The notes beneath the pieces were generated by a model, which was not told the origin of the DNA, searched no databases, and worked only from the letters and a program-made list of their open reading frames with translations. DNA of 64,000 nucleotides from CAZBSE01 sp964610385 (lineage in GTDB: Bacteria; Actinomycetota; Humimicrobiia; Humimicrobiales; Humimicrobiaceae). The stretch spans positions 248,001 through 312,000 of the forward strand of contig CAZSXW010000001.1 of NCBI GenBank assembly GCA_964610385.1, in the 5' to 3' direction. Position 1 is the first letter of the stretch. Every line of letters starts with the position of its first letter. Shown in pieces: positions 26,238 through 34,250 of this stretch. Made by a program: the position numbers and the translations under genes.

Positions 26238-27161
26238 TTACTTATTTTTTTTAAGGCCTGACTCTTCAACAATCCTTGGGACTACTTCTTCCCATTCAAT
26301 AGCCATGATATGAACTCCGCTGACTCCATCAATTTCACGAAGCTGTTCAATAGCCTCCTTGCAGATTTTAAGTCCTTCTTCCGCCTGTTTGTCCTCTGAT
26401 TTACCGTCTATTCTTTTTATAATCTCATCAGGAATATCTATTCCTGCAACTTTATTTTTCATATATCTTGCCATACCGGCTGATCTCAAAGGTGTCACTC
26501 CTCCAAGAATATATACTTTTTTAGTAAGTCCTTGATCTAGCGCTTTTTTAATCCAATCTTTAAACCTGTCCATATTATATATACACTGGGTTTGTATAAA
26601 ATCAGCACCGGCATCAATTTTTTTTGCAAGCCTTAATACACGATATTTAAAAGGATCTGCGAAAGGATTGGCTGCAGCTCCTATGAACATTGCTGGCGCA
26701 ATATCAAGATCATAACCACTCATGTCTTTTCCCTTTTCGCGCATATCTCTCACAGCTCTTATCAGGTTTATAGAGTCAATATCAAAAACATTTAATGCAT
26801 CTGGTTGACTTCCAAATTGCTGATGGTCTCCCGAAAGACATAAAATATTTCTTATACCCAGAGAATATGCACCCATGATATCAGATTGAATGGCTATTCT
26901 GTTCCTGTCACGTACAACCATCTGCATAACTGGTTCAAGTCCTGCATTAACAATATGTGATGATGCAGCAATACTTGACATCCTTACAATAGCAGTCTGG
27001 TTGTCTGTCACATTAACAGCGTCAACATAACCTTTTAAAAGCTCAATTTTTTTTAATATTACATCCTTGTTTGCTCCTCTTGGTGGTCCGCATTCACATG
27101 TAACTGCAAATTTTCCCTGGGATAATATCTTTTGAAGATTACTAAAAGGTCCTTTTCTCAT
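26238..27161 (-). CDS. metF: Methylenetetrahydrofolate reductase, MetF family
   Basis: A 307-residue TIM-barrel flavoprotein that reduces 5,10-methylene-THF to 5-methyl-THF. The start is ATG 27161, which overlaps the metV stop in an ATGA arrangement with GGGAGGA upstream; a longer in-frame start at 27218 lies inside metV. Family marks include FAVTCECGPPRGAN (active-site Glu), DAVNVTDNQTA, NILCLSGDHQQFG, and GADFIQTQCIYNMDRF. It lacks the C-terminal regulatory domain of eukaryotic enzymes. Coupling with MetV and iron-sulfur proteins indicates the Wood-Ljungdahl-type ferredoxin or hydrogenase-linked form rather than a simple NADH enzyme. Confidence 0.92.
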   Translation of the reverse strand: MRKGPFSNLQKILSQGKFAVTCECGPPRGANKDVILKKIELLKGYVDAVNVTDNQTAIVRMSSIAASSHIVNAGLEPVMQMVVRDRNRIAIQSDIMGAYSLGIRNILCLSGDHQQFGSQPDALNVFDIDSINLIRAVRDMREKGKDMSGYDLDIAPAMFIGAAANPFADPFKYRVLRLAKKIDAGADFIQTQCIYNMDRFKDWIKKALDQGLTKKVYILGGVTPLRSAGMARYMKNKVAGIDIPDEIIKRIDGKSEDKQAEEGLKICKEAIEQLREIDGVSGVHIMAIEWEEVVPRIVEESGLKKNK

Positions 27162-27826
27162 ATTATATGGTCCTCCCTGATCAGTTTTCTTGGTCCTCCC
27201 GAAAGGCTGGTGTTCCAATTTTTCGGAGGAATATAATCTTTTAGATTGTCTATCTGGCCAAGTTTTTCAAGCCTTTCAATAATAAGATGCCATGCACAGT
27301 CTGTGTCTGGATTTATTTCGCATTTACCATCTTTTGAGCCCCCGCACGGGCCATTTAACAGCTTTTTGGCACATCTAGTTATAGGACATATACCACCGAA
27401 TTTTGCCAGTTCACAATTACCGCACCCCGAACATTCCTCAGTAAAAACACCCTGGCTTTCCTGGATACCGATAAAAGTGGTATTTACCCCAGGTAAAATA
27501 GGCACTGTAGCAAATCTCTTTGCCATTGCCTGAACTCCTGCACCACATGCAAGGGATAATACCGCATCACTCTGGGCAACCAAATCGGCTGATTCCTGTA
27601 TAAATTCATTCTCACACTGCCGCTCGATTGTTAATTCTTTTACCTGGATTTTCTTTCCTTTCTTTTTAAATGCAAGTCTGAGAGCCGATGCCAGAACTGC
27701 AACCTCATCCTCGCCGCCAGCAAAGCAGGTTTTAACACATGTACCACACCCAAGTATCAACAAGTTCTTATAAGGCTCAACCATCTTTATGATTTCCTTA
27801 ATCGGTTTTTGTTCACCTGTTATCAT
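27158..27826 (-). CDS. metV: MetV-like zinc/iron-sulfur subunit of methylenetetrahydrofolate reductase
   Basis: A 222-residue protein of the MTHFR C-terminal zinc-binding (DUF2133/MetV) family, the usual partner of short MetF in acetogens. Two Cys clusters are visible: GCGTCVKTCFAGGED near residues 26-40 and ECSGCGNCELAKFGGICPITRCAKKLLNGPCGG split as CSGCGNC and CPITRCAKK plus GPCGG. The latter end is the family signature. These Cys bind Fe-S clusters and zinc that feed electrons to MetF's flavin. Translationally coupled to metF by the ATGA overlap. Confidence 0.88.
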   Translation of the reverse strand: MITGEQKPIKEIIKMVEPYKNLLILGCGTCVKTCFAGGEDEVAVLASALRLAFKKKGKKIQVKELTIERQCENEFIQESADLVAQSDAVLSLACGAGVQAMAKRFATVPILPGVNTTFIGIQESQGVFTEECSGCGNCELAKFGGICPITRCAKKLLNGPCGGSKDGKCEINPDTDCAWHLIIERLEKLGQIDNLKDYIPPKNWNTSLSGGPRKLIREDHII

Positions 27827-27886
27827 TTTTAATTCTCTCCATCATATTTATAATTTTATAAAATATTTTCCTACAAATAATTTAAA

Positions 27887-28285
27887 TTATGAAGTCCTAT
27901 TTAACTTTTTTAATTTTTTTAGTGTATCTTTAAAAATAGCTTCAACAGTTTTATAATCTCCTGCTACAGTATTGTAAATAGCAAGCTGTCTTTTGCCATC
28001 CATACCTATCTCGTCAAGTAGATCCCTGATCCTTTGGATCCTTTTTCTTGCTCTTTTACTGCCTTCAATATACCGGCAACGATTCTCGGGACAGGCAAAT
28101 ACCAGTACAGCATCAGCACCCGCTTCAAATGCCTTTAACAGATACACATCTTTTACCATGCTTGAACAGGGCATTTTTATAACTTTAACTTCACTTTCCT
28201 TAAATATCGGGTCTGTTGACTGCCTGAAAGCATTAATACAATGAAATAAAGTAATTTTCGGCTTATTTTCTTTTACCATATTCAC
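27887..28285 (-). CDS. MvhD/HdrD-linked hydrogenase iron-sulfur subunit family protein
   Basis: A 132-residue protein of the MvhD/FrhD-like family. The core MPCSSMVKDVYLLKAFEAGADAVLVFACPENRCRYIEG followed by KRARKRIQRIRDLL (quoted in parts) fits the [2Fe-2S] electron carrier that joins heterodisulfide reductase-type complexes to a dehydrogenase. The N-terminal CxxC pair of MvhD is reduced to a single Cys in LFHCINAF, so cluster ligation may differ. The frame begins at GTG 28285 or ATG 28279; neither has ideal Shine-Dalgarno spacing. It is the first gene of the six-gene redox operon and probably passes electrons to MetV/MetF. Confidence 0.75.
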   Translation of the reverse strand: MNMVKENKPKITLFHCINAFRQSTDPIFKESEVKVIKMPCSSMVKDVYLLKAFEAGADAVLVFACPENRCRYIEGSKRARKRIQRIRDLLDEIGMDGKRQLAIYNTVAGDYKTVEAIFKDTLKKLKKLNRTS

Positions 28286-28307
28286 CTATCCAAAACTAAT
28301 AAAAAAA

Positions 28308-28342
28308 GCGTTTACTTCAATCAGTATTATATAGGTAAACGC
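28308..28342 (-). promoter_or_regulatory. Inverted repeat around TATAAT upstream of redox operon
   Basis: GCGTTTAC (28308-28315) and GTAAACGC (28335-28342) are perfect inverted arms 19 bases apart. On the minus strand the loop contains TATAAT (28331-28326), and the downstream arm is followed by seven T residues. It could be an operator bracketing the promoter or an attenuator hairpin for the MvhD-MetV-MetF operon. Confidence 0.45.
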
Positions 28343-28567
28343 CCTTGTTTCCTATTTATACATATCAATGTAAAAATAGCTAAAAGTAAATATAAGGGTA
28401 CATGTTTTTTATGTCAAGTTCTCTTTTAATCATTGTTATTTAAGAGTTCCGGCTAAATTTTATTTGCGCTACCGATTTTACATCCGCATGCAAGCCAACA
28501 GTTTCTTCTCATCCACCAAAAAGTGTATAATAATACTAACCTCAATATTAGAAAACTAAAAGATAAA

Positions 28568-29230
28568 ATGGATGCCAGTATTTGGGAAAAACACCACATT
28601 TTATTCTGGGTACTTATTGGAATAGGTATATACATACTAATACTTTCACTAATATATGTTATTTTAAAATATGCATTAGGAAAAAATTTAGGTCCATTCT
28701 GGTTATATTTATCGTACCTCACATATTCATTACCTTTCTGGCCATTTGCAGAAATTACTGCTCTTCCAAAAAGAAGAAGAATGTGGCTTGAAAAAAGTGG
28801 TCTAAAAAAGGGACATATATATCTAGAGGAGGGCTTTGGTATTGGAACTTCACCAATATTAGCCTCAAAAATAGTTGGAAAAAACGGCATAGTTTATGCA
28901 CTGGATAATCAACCCCTGCATGTAGCAATACTATATATACGATCAAAGATAAGAATGATAAAGAATATTAGACTGATTTTTTCGGATTCAGCTGATACAG
29001 GTCTGGAAGATAAAAGTATTGATATTATATTTATTTGTGATGCATTTCATGAATTTAATAATAAAAAGAAGACTATATCAGAATTATACAGGATCTTAAA
29101 ACCAGGCGGCAATTTATCTATATTGGAAGAGAGTAGAAAATACACAGACAGAGCCCAGAAAATTATTGAGGAAGCGGAATCATTTAAATTTATTGAAAAA
29201 GATAATAAATTTTTAAAGTACAGAAAGTAA
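28568..29230 (+). CDS. Membrane-anchored class I SAM-dependent methyltransferase
   Basis: About 220 residues. The start is taken as ATG 28568; an upstream GTG (28523) overlaps a TATAAT-like promoter element at 28526-28531. A charged N-terminus and one strong membrane span (ILFWVLIGIGIYILILSLIYV) precede a Rossmann methyltransferase domain. The domain has a glycine-rich motif I variant (LEEGFGIGTSP), VYALDNQPLHV (acidic residue binding ribose) and IIFICDAFHEF, followed by RILKPGGNLSILEE. The acceptor is unknown. The next gene follows after 1 base. There is weak Shine-Dalgarno support. Confidence 0.7.
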   Translation: MDASIWEKHHILFWVLIGIGIYILILSLIYVILKYALGKNLGPFWLYLSYLTYSLPFWPFAEITALPKRRRMWLEKSGLKKGHIYLEEGFGIGTSPILASKIVGKNGIVYALDNQPLHVAILYIRSKIRMIKNIRLIFSDSADTGLEDKSIDIIFICDAFHEFNNKKKTISELYRILKPGGNLSILEESRKYTDRAQKIIEEAESFKFIEKDNKFLKYRK

Positions 29231-29231
29231 A

Positions 29232-29528
29232 ATGAAAGATTTGATCATAAGAGTAGTTGATATCAAGGGAAACTGCCCGGTATACAAGAAAGGTAATAAA
29301 ATAATCCTTGAAGAAGGATACAGGGTGAATTTATCCAAAACAGATGCCATATGTATGCACTCACTTGCTTCCATCCTGCCTTATTATAATGCACTAAGTA
29401 AAGGCGTAAGCGCCAAGGAACTGGGCCTCACCGGACAATCAGGTGAAAATAACAAGGCCCATGTACAGTGTCTGGATCCCTGCAAATATACTGGCGGAGG
29501 AACCGTCACATTTGAGATTGAAGTATAA
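29232..29528 (+). CDS. TIGR04076-family small protein
   Basis: A 98-residue protein fitting the TIGR04076 family, with conserved Cys in GNCPVYKKGNKI, an internal ICMHSLASILPYYNALSKG block and the Cys-containing HVQCLDPCKYTGGGTVTFEI ending. The family function is unknown; the conserved cysteines suggest metal or redox chemistry. It is translated almost directly after the methyltransferase gene (1-base gap) and is followed by a terminator, so the two genes form one operon. Confidence 0.75.
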   Translation: MKDLIIRVVDIKGNCPVYKKGNKIILEEGYRVNLSKTDAICMHSLASILPYYNALSKGVSAKELGLTGQSGENNKAHVQCLDPCKYTGGGTVTFEIEV

Positions 29529-29568
29529 TTCTTCCCTAAATCAGTTGTTTTTTGACTAATAACAACAC

Positions 29569-29599
29569 AGGGTTACTGCTCCCAAGTCACAGTAACCCT
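29569..29599. terminator. Bidirectional intrinsic terminator
   Basis: AGGGTTACTG (29569-29578) and CAGTAACCCT (29590-29599) are perfect complements with an 11-base loop, located between the convergent TIGR04076 and membrane-protein genes. Confidence 0.65.
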
Positions 29600-29627
29600 T
29601 ATAGATATAAATAGTATTTCGATTTCA

Positions 29628-30485
29628 CTATCCAGCCTGCAGATTCTTAATTGACCGGAACCTTATATACCATTTGATGAACCAGCTTAATGCTATGATA
29701 ATAATTAATACAGCCAGTATGCCCCATGAGCTTATAAAAAGTATCTCTTTTTCAAAATAAGTCTGCACCCAAGGGATATCCATACCAAATCTATGAAGAA
29801 TCTCATTAACACCTATATATACAGCCACAATACCGATCAAAGCTGCAGCAAAAAACCATACCTTTCTTTGTCTGGACACTAGATACTGCATTAATGGATT
29901 AATCAAAAAGGATACAAAGACTACATAGGGTAATATCATTAGTCCTATGGTGGTATTGAAAAATGAATCTGTACCCCTCATAAAATATATTGCAACCTGG
30001 ACAACGACAAGAACATTTATTGTGTTCTGGATACCACTGAGCAGATTAAACACTATATTGCTCCGGTAACCAAATGAAGTCTTTATTCCCTTGATAAAAT
30101 CATCAACATTTCCTATTACGGTATTGATAGGACGATTATTCTGCTGCGCCTGTAATAATAGATCAGAGATATCCAGCAGTACATCCCTGCGTTCAAAAAT
30201 ACTCAGAGTAGAGTTCTGTAGAGCTGCTGAAATGTTTTCATACATTTTGTAGTAATCATCCTGCAGCAAAGCTGTATATTTACTGCGCCTTAAATTCAAG
30301 ACAATCAATATTCCCAAAGAAAGAAGCCCAAGGACTATAATAGCTATCAGGATCCATGGAAAAGAATCCCCCTGCTCGCTCTCCGGCCAGAATATTAATA
30401 TTGCAGCAGCAGCAACGGCAAGCAGTCCGATTATTACTGAAAAAAATATAACTAACTTTCTTGATTGTTTTTTTACCTTTTTCAT
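29628..30485 (-). CDS. Multi-span membrane protein of PadR operon
   Basis: A 285-residue protein. Two spans near the N-terminus (residues 11-32 and 42-62) are followed by a soluble helical part (residues about 70-140, YKMYENISAALQNSTLSIFERRDVLLDISDLLLQAQ in part), then four spans toward the C-terminus. The soluble part resembles the DUF1048/DUF1700-type proteins often paired with PadR regulators, but I cannot assign a family with certainty. The 5' end overlaps the PadR gene by 4 bases (ATGA), so it is co-expressed with, and probably controlled by, PadR. Function unknown. Confidence 0.55.
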   Translation of the reverse strand: MKKVKKQSRKLVIFFSVIIGLLAVAAAAILIFWPESEQGDSFPWILIAIIVLGLLSLGILIVLNLRRSKYTALLQDDYYKMYENISAALQNSTLSIFERRDVLLDISDLLLQAQQNNRPINTVIGNVDDFIKGIKTSFGYRSNIVFNLLSGIQNTINVLVVVQVAIYFMRGTDSFFNTTIGLMILPYVVFVSFLINPLMQYLVSRQRKVWFFAAALIGIVAVYIGVNEILHRFGMDIPWVQTYFEKEILFISSWGILAVLIIIIALSWFIKWYIRFRSIKNLQAG

Positions 30486-30811
30486 TTAAACCCCTCCTTT
30501 ATAATGATATCTACATTTTTTTTGGTATTTTTCCAGAGTTCCACAAATCCTTCCAGTTCCAGATAACCCTTTTCAGAAATACTATAGTATTTCCTCGGTG
30601 GACCCAGTTTAGATGGTATTCTTTTGCAGTCAAAGAGCCCTTTTTTTTCCAACCTATTCAGTATAGGATAAACGGTGGATTCTTGAATATCAGGGAATCC
30701 TGATATTCTCAACCTTTCTATTACAAGATATCCATAACTTTTCTCACGGTTGATAATTGCAAGAATACAGCCTTCCAATATCCCCCTTAACAACTGTGTA
30801 TTTTCAATCAT
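30482..30811 (-). CDS. PadR family transcriptional regulator
   Basis: A 109-residue winged-helix repressor. The pattern LLRGILEGCILAIINREKSYGYLVIERL, then QESTVYPILNRLEKKGL and PPRKYYSISEKGYLELEGF, is the PadR signature (quoted in parts). It has a minimal C-terminal dimerisation helix, as in the short PadR-s1 class. The ATG at 30811 has GGAGG at good spacing. Its promoter at 30851-30879 is embedded in repeated CTACTAC half-sites, consistent with autoregulation. The membrane protein gene overlaps its stop. Confidence 0.9.
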   Translation of the reverse strand: MIENTQLLRGILEGCILAIINREKSYGYLVIERLRISGFPDIQESTVYPILNRLEKKGLFDCKRIPSKLGPPRKYYSISEKGYLELEGFVELWKNTKKNVDIIIKEGFK

Positions 30812-30821
30812 TTCTTACCTC

Positions 30822-30886
30822 CACTACTACGCGTCACATAATACTAATACAGTATAGCATCACTACTACGTGACGTCAAGTAGTAG
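30822..30886 (-). promoter_or_regulatory. Promoter and operator array of PadR operon
   Basis: On the minus strand, TTGACG (30879-30874) and TATACT (30856-30851) are spaced by 17 bases. CTACTAC (30863-30869) and GTAGTAG (30880-30886) form a perfect inverted repeat with a 10-base spacer over the -35 region. A further copy, CACTACTACG (30822-30831), repeats CACTACTACG (30861-30870) and lies just upstream of the start codon. Confidence 0.6.
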
Positions 30887-30998
30887 ATTAAAAATAAGTA
30901 AAAAGTATTAACCTGGGTCTAAGAATGTCCATAGGCCGGAAGGAAATTATTCAGCTTGGGTAGATAAAGGTTATAAAGTCAAGATATAAAATCATCCT

Positions 30999-33077
30999 TT
31001 ATTTTTTAGCCATAATAACCTGATCTATAAAGACATCAAGTAATTTAGGATCAAACTGAGAGCCTCTGCCTTTTTTAAGTTCATCCATAACTGTTTTTAT
31101 TGAGAAGGCTTTCCTATAAGGCCTGTCGTGAGTCATAGCATCATAAGCATCTATTACAGATATCATCCTTGAGAGCAGTGGTATTTTATCCCTGATTAGA
31201 CCATAAGGATAACCACTGCCGTCCCATTTTTCATGGTGATGCAGAATATCCTTGGCTATAACAGCCAATTCTGTCGAGGATATTGCTATCCTATAGCCGA
31301 TCTCTGAATGTTTCTTCATTATCTCCCACTCTTTTTTAGTGAGACTGCTGGGCTTTAGTATTATATGATCAGGTATGGCAATCTTTCCTATATCGTGGAG
31401 AGTAGCAAGTAATCTCAGCTCAACGATCTTGCTATCGGGAAGATTTAATAAATGGCCAAATTGTGTGGCATATTCCGCCATTCTTTTAGTATGCTCTTCT
31501 GTCTCATAGTCTTTTTCCTGCAAAGCTATTACCAGAGAATTGATAATCGAGCTGCGGACACTCTGGTTTTTTGTCATCTTGTGCTGATACATATTATCTT
31601 CAGCTTCTTTTAATAACTGTTTAAGAGTTTTGGAACTATTTTCTTTTGTTGCTGCTCCCATGGATATGCTTAGCGGCATAACATAAGTACTGTGTTCCTC
31701 ACAACTTTCATATACCCTTTCCATTATCCTTACTGCTTCCGAATAAGATGTACGGGGCAGAATTACGCTAAATTCATCCCCTCCCCACCTGGATATTATG
31801 TCATCGCCTCTAAAGCATTGCCTAAGAATATCTGCAATTTTTTTAAGCAGCATGTCGCCATGTATATGACCAAAGGAATCGTTTATTAATTTTAATCCGT
31901 TTACATCTCCTACAATCAAACTTAATGGCAATTGACGCTGGGTATCAAGCCTTTCAAGCTCATTATCAAAATAAGCTCTATTGTGCAGACCTGTAAGCCT
32001 GTCATGAAAACTTAAAAATTTAATATCTTCTTCGGCCTTTTTCATCTCGGTTACATCTCTTAGTATTACCACCTTCCCAAGAGGTTTTCCCCTATCACTT
32101 TTTATCTCTGAAAGCCTGGAATTATAACAGAACCGTTTTCCATTACTTCCTAATATAATCTCTCCGTCTTTCAAGGAAATATCAGCATCCCCTTTATAGT
32201 CCAGTTTTTCCATAAGTTCAGAAATAGGTTTCCCGTCTACTTTGTCAATTGAAATATTAAATATCTTTTGAGAGGCAGGATTTATCTTCAATACTTTCTC
32301 TTTTCTATCCAGAAGGACCAGTCCATCATTCATACTTTCAAATACCGTTTTAAAAGCCATAGGCATGATCTCTCTTACTTTAGTCCTGTTTAAAGTAGCA
32401 ATCACAGCTATTGTGCTGACTGATATTACTATAGGCATTTCTTCCAGGGCCGGAAAGGGATTAAAGCCCAAAGTCTTTATTAAAATAATAATCCAGGGTA
32501 TTGATAAATAAGGTATTAATAAATAATTTTTCCAGCGGTTTTCCCCAGTTGGTCTTATATAAGATATGATAATCCTATATAAAACCAGTACAATACCGCT
32601 AAACATTAAAACATTACTGTATGCATTAAAAATAAAATAAGCAATACCATACTCTTTTACTATCATAGTGAAAGATTCAAATACCACCATCTTTGCGCTT
32701 ATCCAGGCCAGATGATGCAATTCATTGGTAAATATTAAAAATAATACAATAATAGGGATAACACTCAATAATAAAGCATATTTTAACCTCAGCGGCTTTT
32801 TAAAGCCGACATATTGACCTGCCAATAGAAATACTGATACAGGCAGGAAAATGGAACTCGTATACTGGATCTTATTCCAGAATATTTTAATCTGATAGCT
32901 ACTTGAACCCTGTTCCAGCATAAAAGATAATATCCATATGATTGAGAGTACAAGTATGGTTATCCCCACCAGATCCTGATATCCTTTTCTATATATCCAT
33001 GTATATCCGATACCCAGGACTAAAAAGAATATAATAGCTATCAAAAAGATGCTATAATGTGCTATCTGTGCTCCCAT
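30999..33077 (-). CDS. Membrane-bound GGDEF and HD-GYP domain protein (c-di-GMP turnover)
   Basis: About 692 residues. Seven N-terminal spans resemble the histidine-kinase 7TM sensory module. A PAS domain (residues about 225-335, LLDRKEKVLKINPASQKIF) follows, then a GGDEF diguanylate cyclase domain with intact WGGDEF (near 432-436), and an HD-GYP phosphodiesterase domain with HDIGK (near 561-565) and HHEKWDGSGYPYG. Both catalytic signatures are intact, so it could make or degrade c-di-GMP. The start is taken as ATG 33077, 12 bases downstream of a TATAAT box, giving a very short leader. A TTG at 33110 lies inside the promoter palindrome and is less likely. Confidence 0.88.
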   Translation of the reverse strand: MGAQIAHYSIFLIAIIFFLVLGIGYTWIYRKGYQDLVGITILVLSIIWILSFMLEQGSSSYQIKIFWNKIQYTSSIFLPVSVFLLAGQYVGFKKPLRLKYALLLSVIPIIVLFLIFTNELHHLAWISAKMVVFESFTMIVKEYGIAYFIFNAYSNVLMFSGIVLVLYRIIISYIRPTGENRWKNYLLIPYLSIPWIIILIKTLGFNPFPALEEMPIVISVSTIAVIATLNRTKVREIMPMAFKTVFESMNDGLVLLDRKEKVLKINPASQKIFNISIDKVDGKPISELMEKLDYKGDADISLKDGEIILGSNGKRFCYNSRLSEIKSDRGKPLGKVVILRDVTEMKKAEEDIKFLSFHDRLTGLHNRAYFDNELERLDTQRQLPLSLIVGDVNGLKLINDSFGHIHGDMLLKKIADILRQCFRGDDIISRWGGDEFSVILPRTSYSEAVRIMERVYESCEEHSTYVMPLSISMGAATKENSSKTLKQLLKEAEDNMYQHKMTKNQSVRSSIINSLVIALQEKDYETEEHTKRMAEYATQFGHLLNLPDSKIVELRLLATLHDIGKIAIPDHIILKPSSLTKKEWEIMKKHSEIGYRIAISSTELAVIAKDILHHHEKWDGSGYPYGLIRDKIPLLSRMISVIDAYDAMTHDRPYRKAFSIKTVMDELKKGRGSQFDPKLLDVFIDQVIMAKK

Positions 33078-33085
33078 TATTAAAT

Positions 33086-33110
33086 TTGTATTATAATAGT
33101 TATAATACAA
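33086..33110 (-). promoter_or_regulatory. Perfect palindrome over the -10 of the GGDEF/HD-GYP gene
   Basis: TTGTATTATAA (33086-33096) and TTATAATACAA (33100-33110) are perfect 11-base inverted arms with a 3-base centre. The minus-strand TATAAT at 33095-33090 lies within one arm, so a bound dimer would cover the core promoter. Confidence 0.55.
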
Positions 33111-33257
33111 TAATTATTACATTAAATTATTCATTTACATAAACAATTAATATGATTATTATACATTAAATTAATATAAAAAGTCAAAAAAAAGTATTGA
33201 CAATTGTATTTATTGATTGTAAAATAATTTTCAAAATTCGGGAGTTATTATTAAATT

Positions 33258-34190
33258 ATGTTTCAACCAAGCAGAAGGATAAATAAGACAATATATTACT
33301 TCTTTGTCATATTATTTCTAATATCGGTCATTGTTTTCTGGATTATTTCTCCGCCTAATGTACTGAATGCAGACGATAAAGTTAAAGATAAAATTGAAGA
33401 AAAAGAAGATAAAGAAGAATATAAGGAAAATAAAAAAGAAGATAAAGAAGAAAGAAAAGAAGATAAAGAAGAAAAAGAAGAAAAAGAAGAAAAGGATAAA
33501 GACAAGAGCTTAAAAATATATCACATCACTGCAAGCTGCAATCATGGAGGTTCTATATCCCCTAAAGGTTCTCAGGATATTAACAGTGGAGAAAGTTTGA
33601 CCTTTAATTGTACTGCAGATGAAGGTTATGACCTGATATATTTAAGGGTAGATAATGAAAAAATAGAAGGAATAGTGTCATACACCTTTACCGATGTTGA
33701 CGCCAACCACACAATACATGCCAGTTTCAAGAAAATCAAAGATCCCACAAGTGGCCCGGGCGGCCAAGATGACTATGGTGATGAAGATTCTAATAATGAT
33801 TTCTTATATGATTATAATAATAACCTGATTGTATTATGCAGCAGCTTATCTTTTTTCACTAATGTTAAATCATCCGGCATTAAAGAAAATGGTACAGGCA
33901 ATAGGAAAAATAATTCCAATAATACTAAAACTGAAAAAATTGAAAAATCATATGATAAGAAGTATTTATTCGATATCATCGAAATAAATGATACCAACCA
34001 ACTCCTGGATATTAACGCAATAATCGATAAAAATGAAATAACTGAAATTTTAGATGTAGATGACATTATAAATGAAAGTAATTTCATTGAAACCGGCCAA
34101 TTGGACCTAAATACCGATAATCCCTTTATTTCTACATTTATATTTATTTGGGGTAAAATAAAAGACTTTTCATATTACTATAATACTTAA
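33258..34190 (+). CDS. Membrane-anchored protein with KE-rich tract and bacterial repeat domain
   Basis: A 310-residue protein. A basic N-terminus and one membrane span or signal peptide (TIYYFFVILFLISVIVFWII) are followed by about 55 residues of Lys/Glu/Asp repeats (KEDKEE units). Next is a beta-rich domain, HITASCNHGGSISPKGSQ through SYTFTDVDANHTIHASFKK, which matches the InlB-like bacterial repeat fold with two Cys. The C-terminal 140 residues are Asn/Ile/Asp-rich and without recognisable domain. GGGAG lies 13 bases before ATG, a long spacing. Probably an extracytoplasmic structural or adhesive protein; function unknown. Confidence 0.6.
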   Translation: MFQPSRRINKTIYYFFVILFLISVIVFWIISPPNVLNADDKVKDKIEEKEDKEEYKENKKEDKEERKEDKEEKEEKEEKDKDKSLKIYHITASCNHGGSISPKGSQDINSGESLTFNCTADEGYDLIYLRVDNEKIEGIVSYTFTDVDANHTIHASFKKIKDPTSGPGGQDDYGDEDSNNDFLYDYNNNLIVLCSSLSFFTNVKSSGIKENGTGNRKNNSNNTKTEKIEKSYDKKYLFDIIEINDTNQLLDINAIIDKNEITEILDVDDIINESNFIETGQLDLNTDNPFISTFIFIWGKIKDFSYYYNT

Positions 34191-34250
34191 ACCAGTAATT
34201 ATTATTAATCTCCTTCTGGAATCAATCTTCCTTATCACCCCTGTCATATT

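Noticed and set aside
27162..27218. Longer N-terminus of MetF starting at 27218
   Set aside because: It runs inside metV, while ATG 27161 has a strong Shine-Dalgarno and an ATGA overlap.
28261..28450. SAM or tetrahydrofolate riboswitch before the metF operon
   Set aside because: No conserved core motif of either class was found; only a dyad with TATAAT is visible.
33380..33510. Repeated GAAAAAGAAGATAAAGAA-like DNA considered as a CRISPR or tandem repeat locus
   Set aside because: It is in-frame coding sequence for a Lys/Glu-rich linker; there are no unique spacers of constant length.
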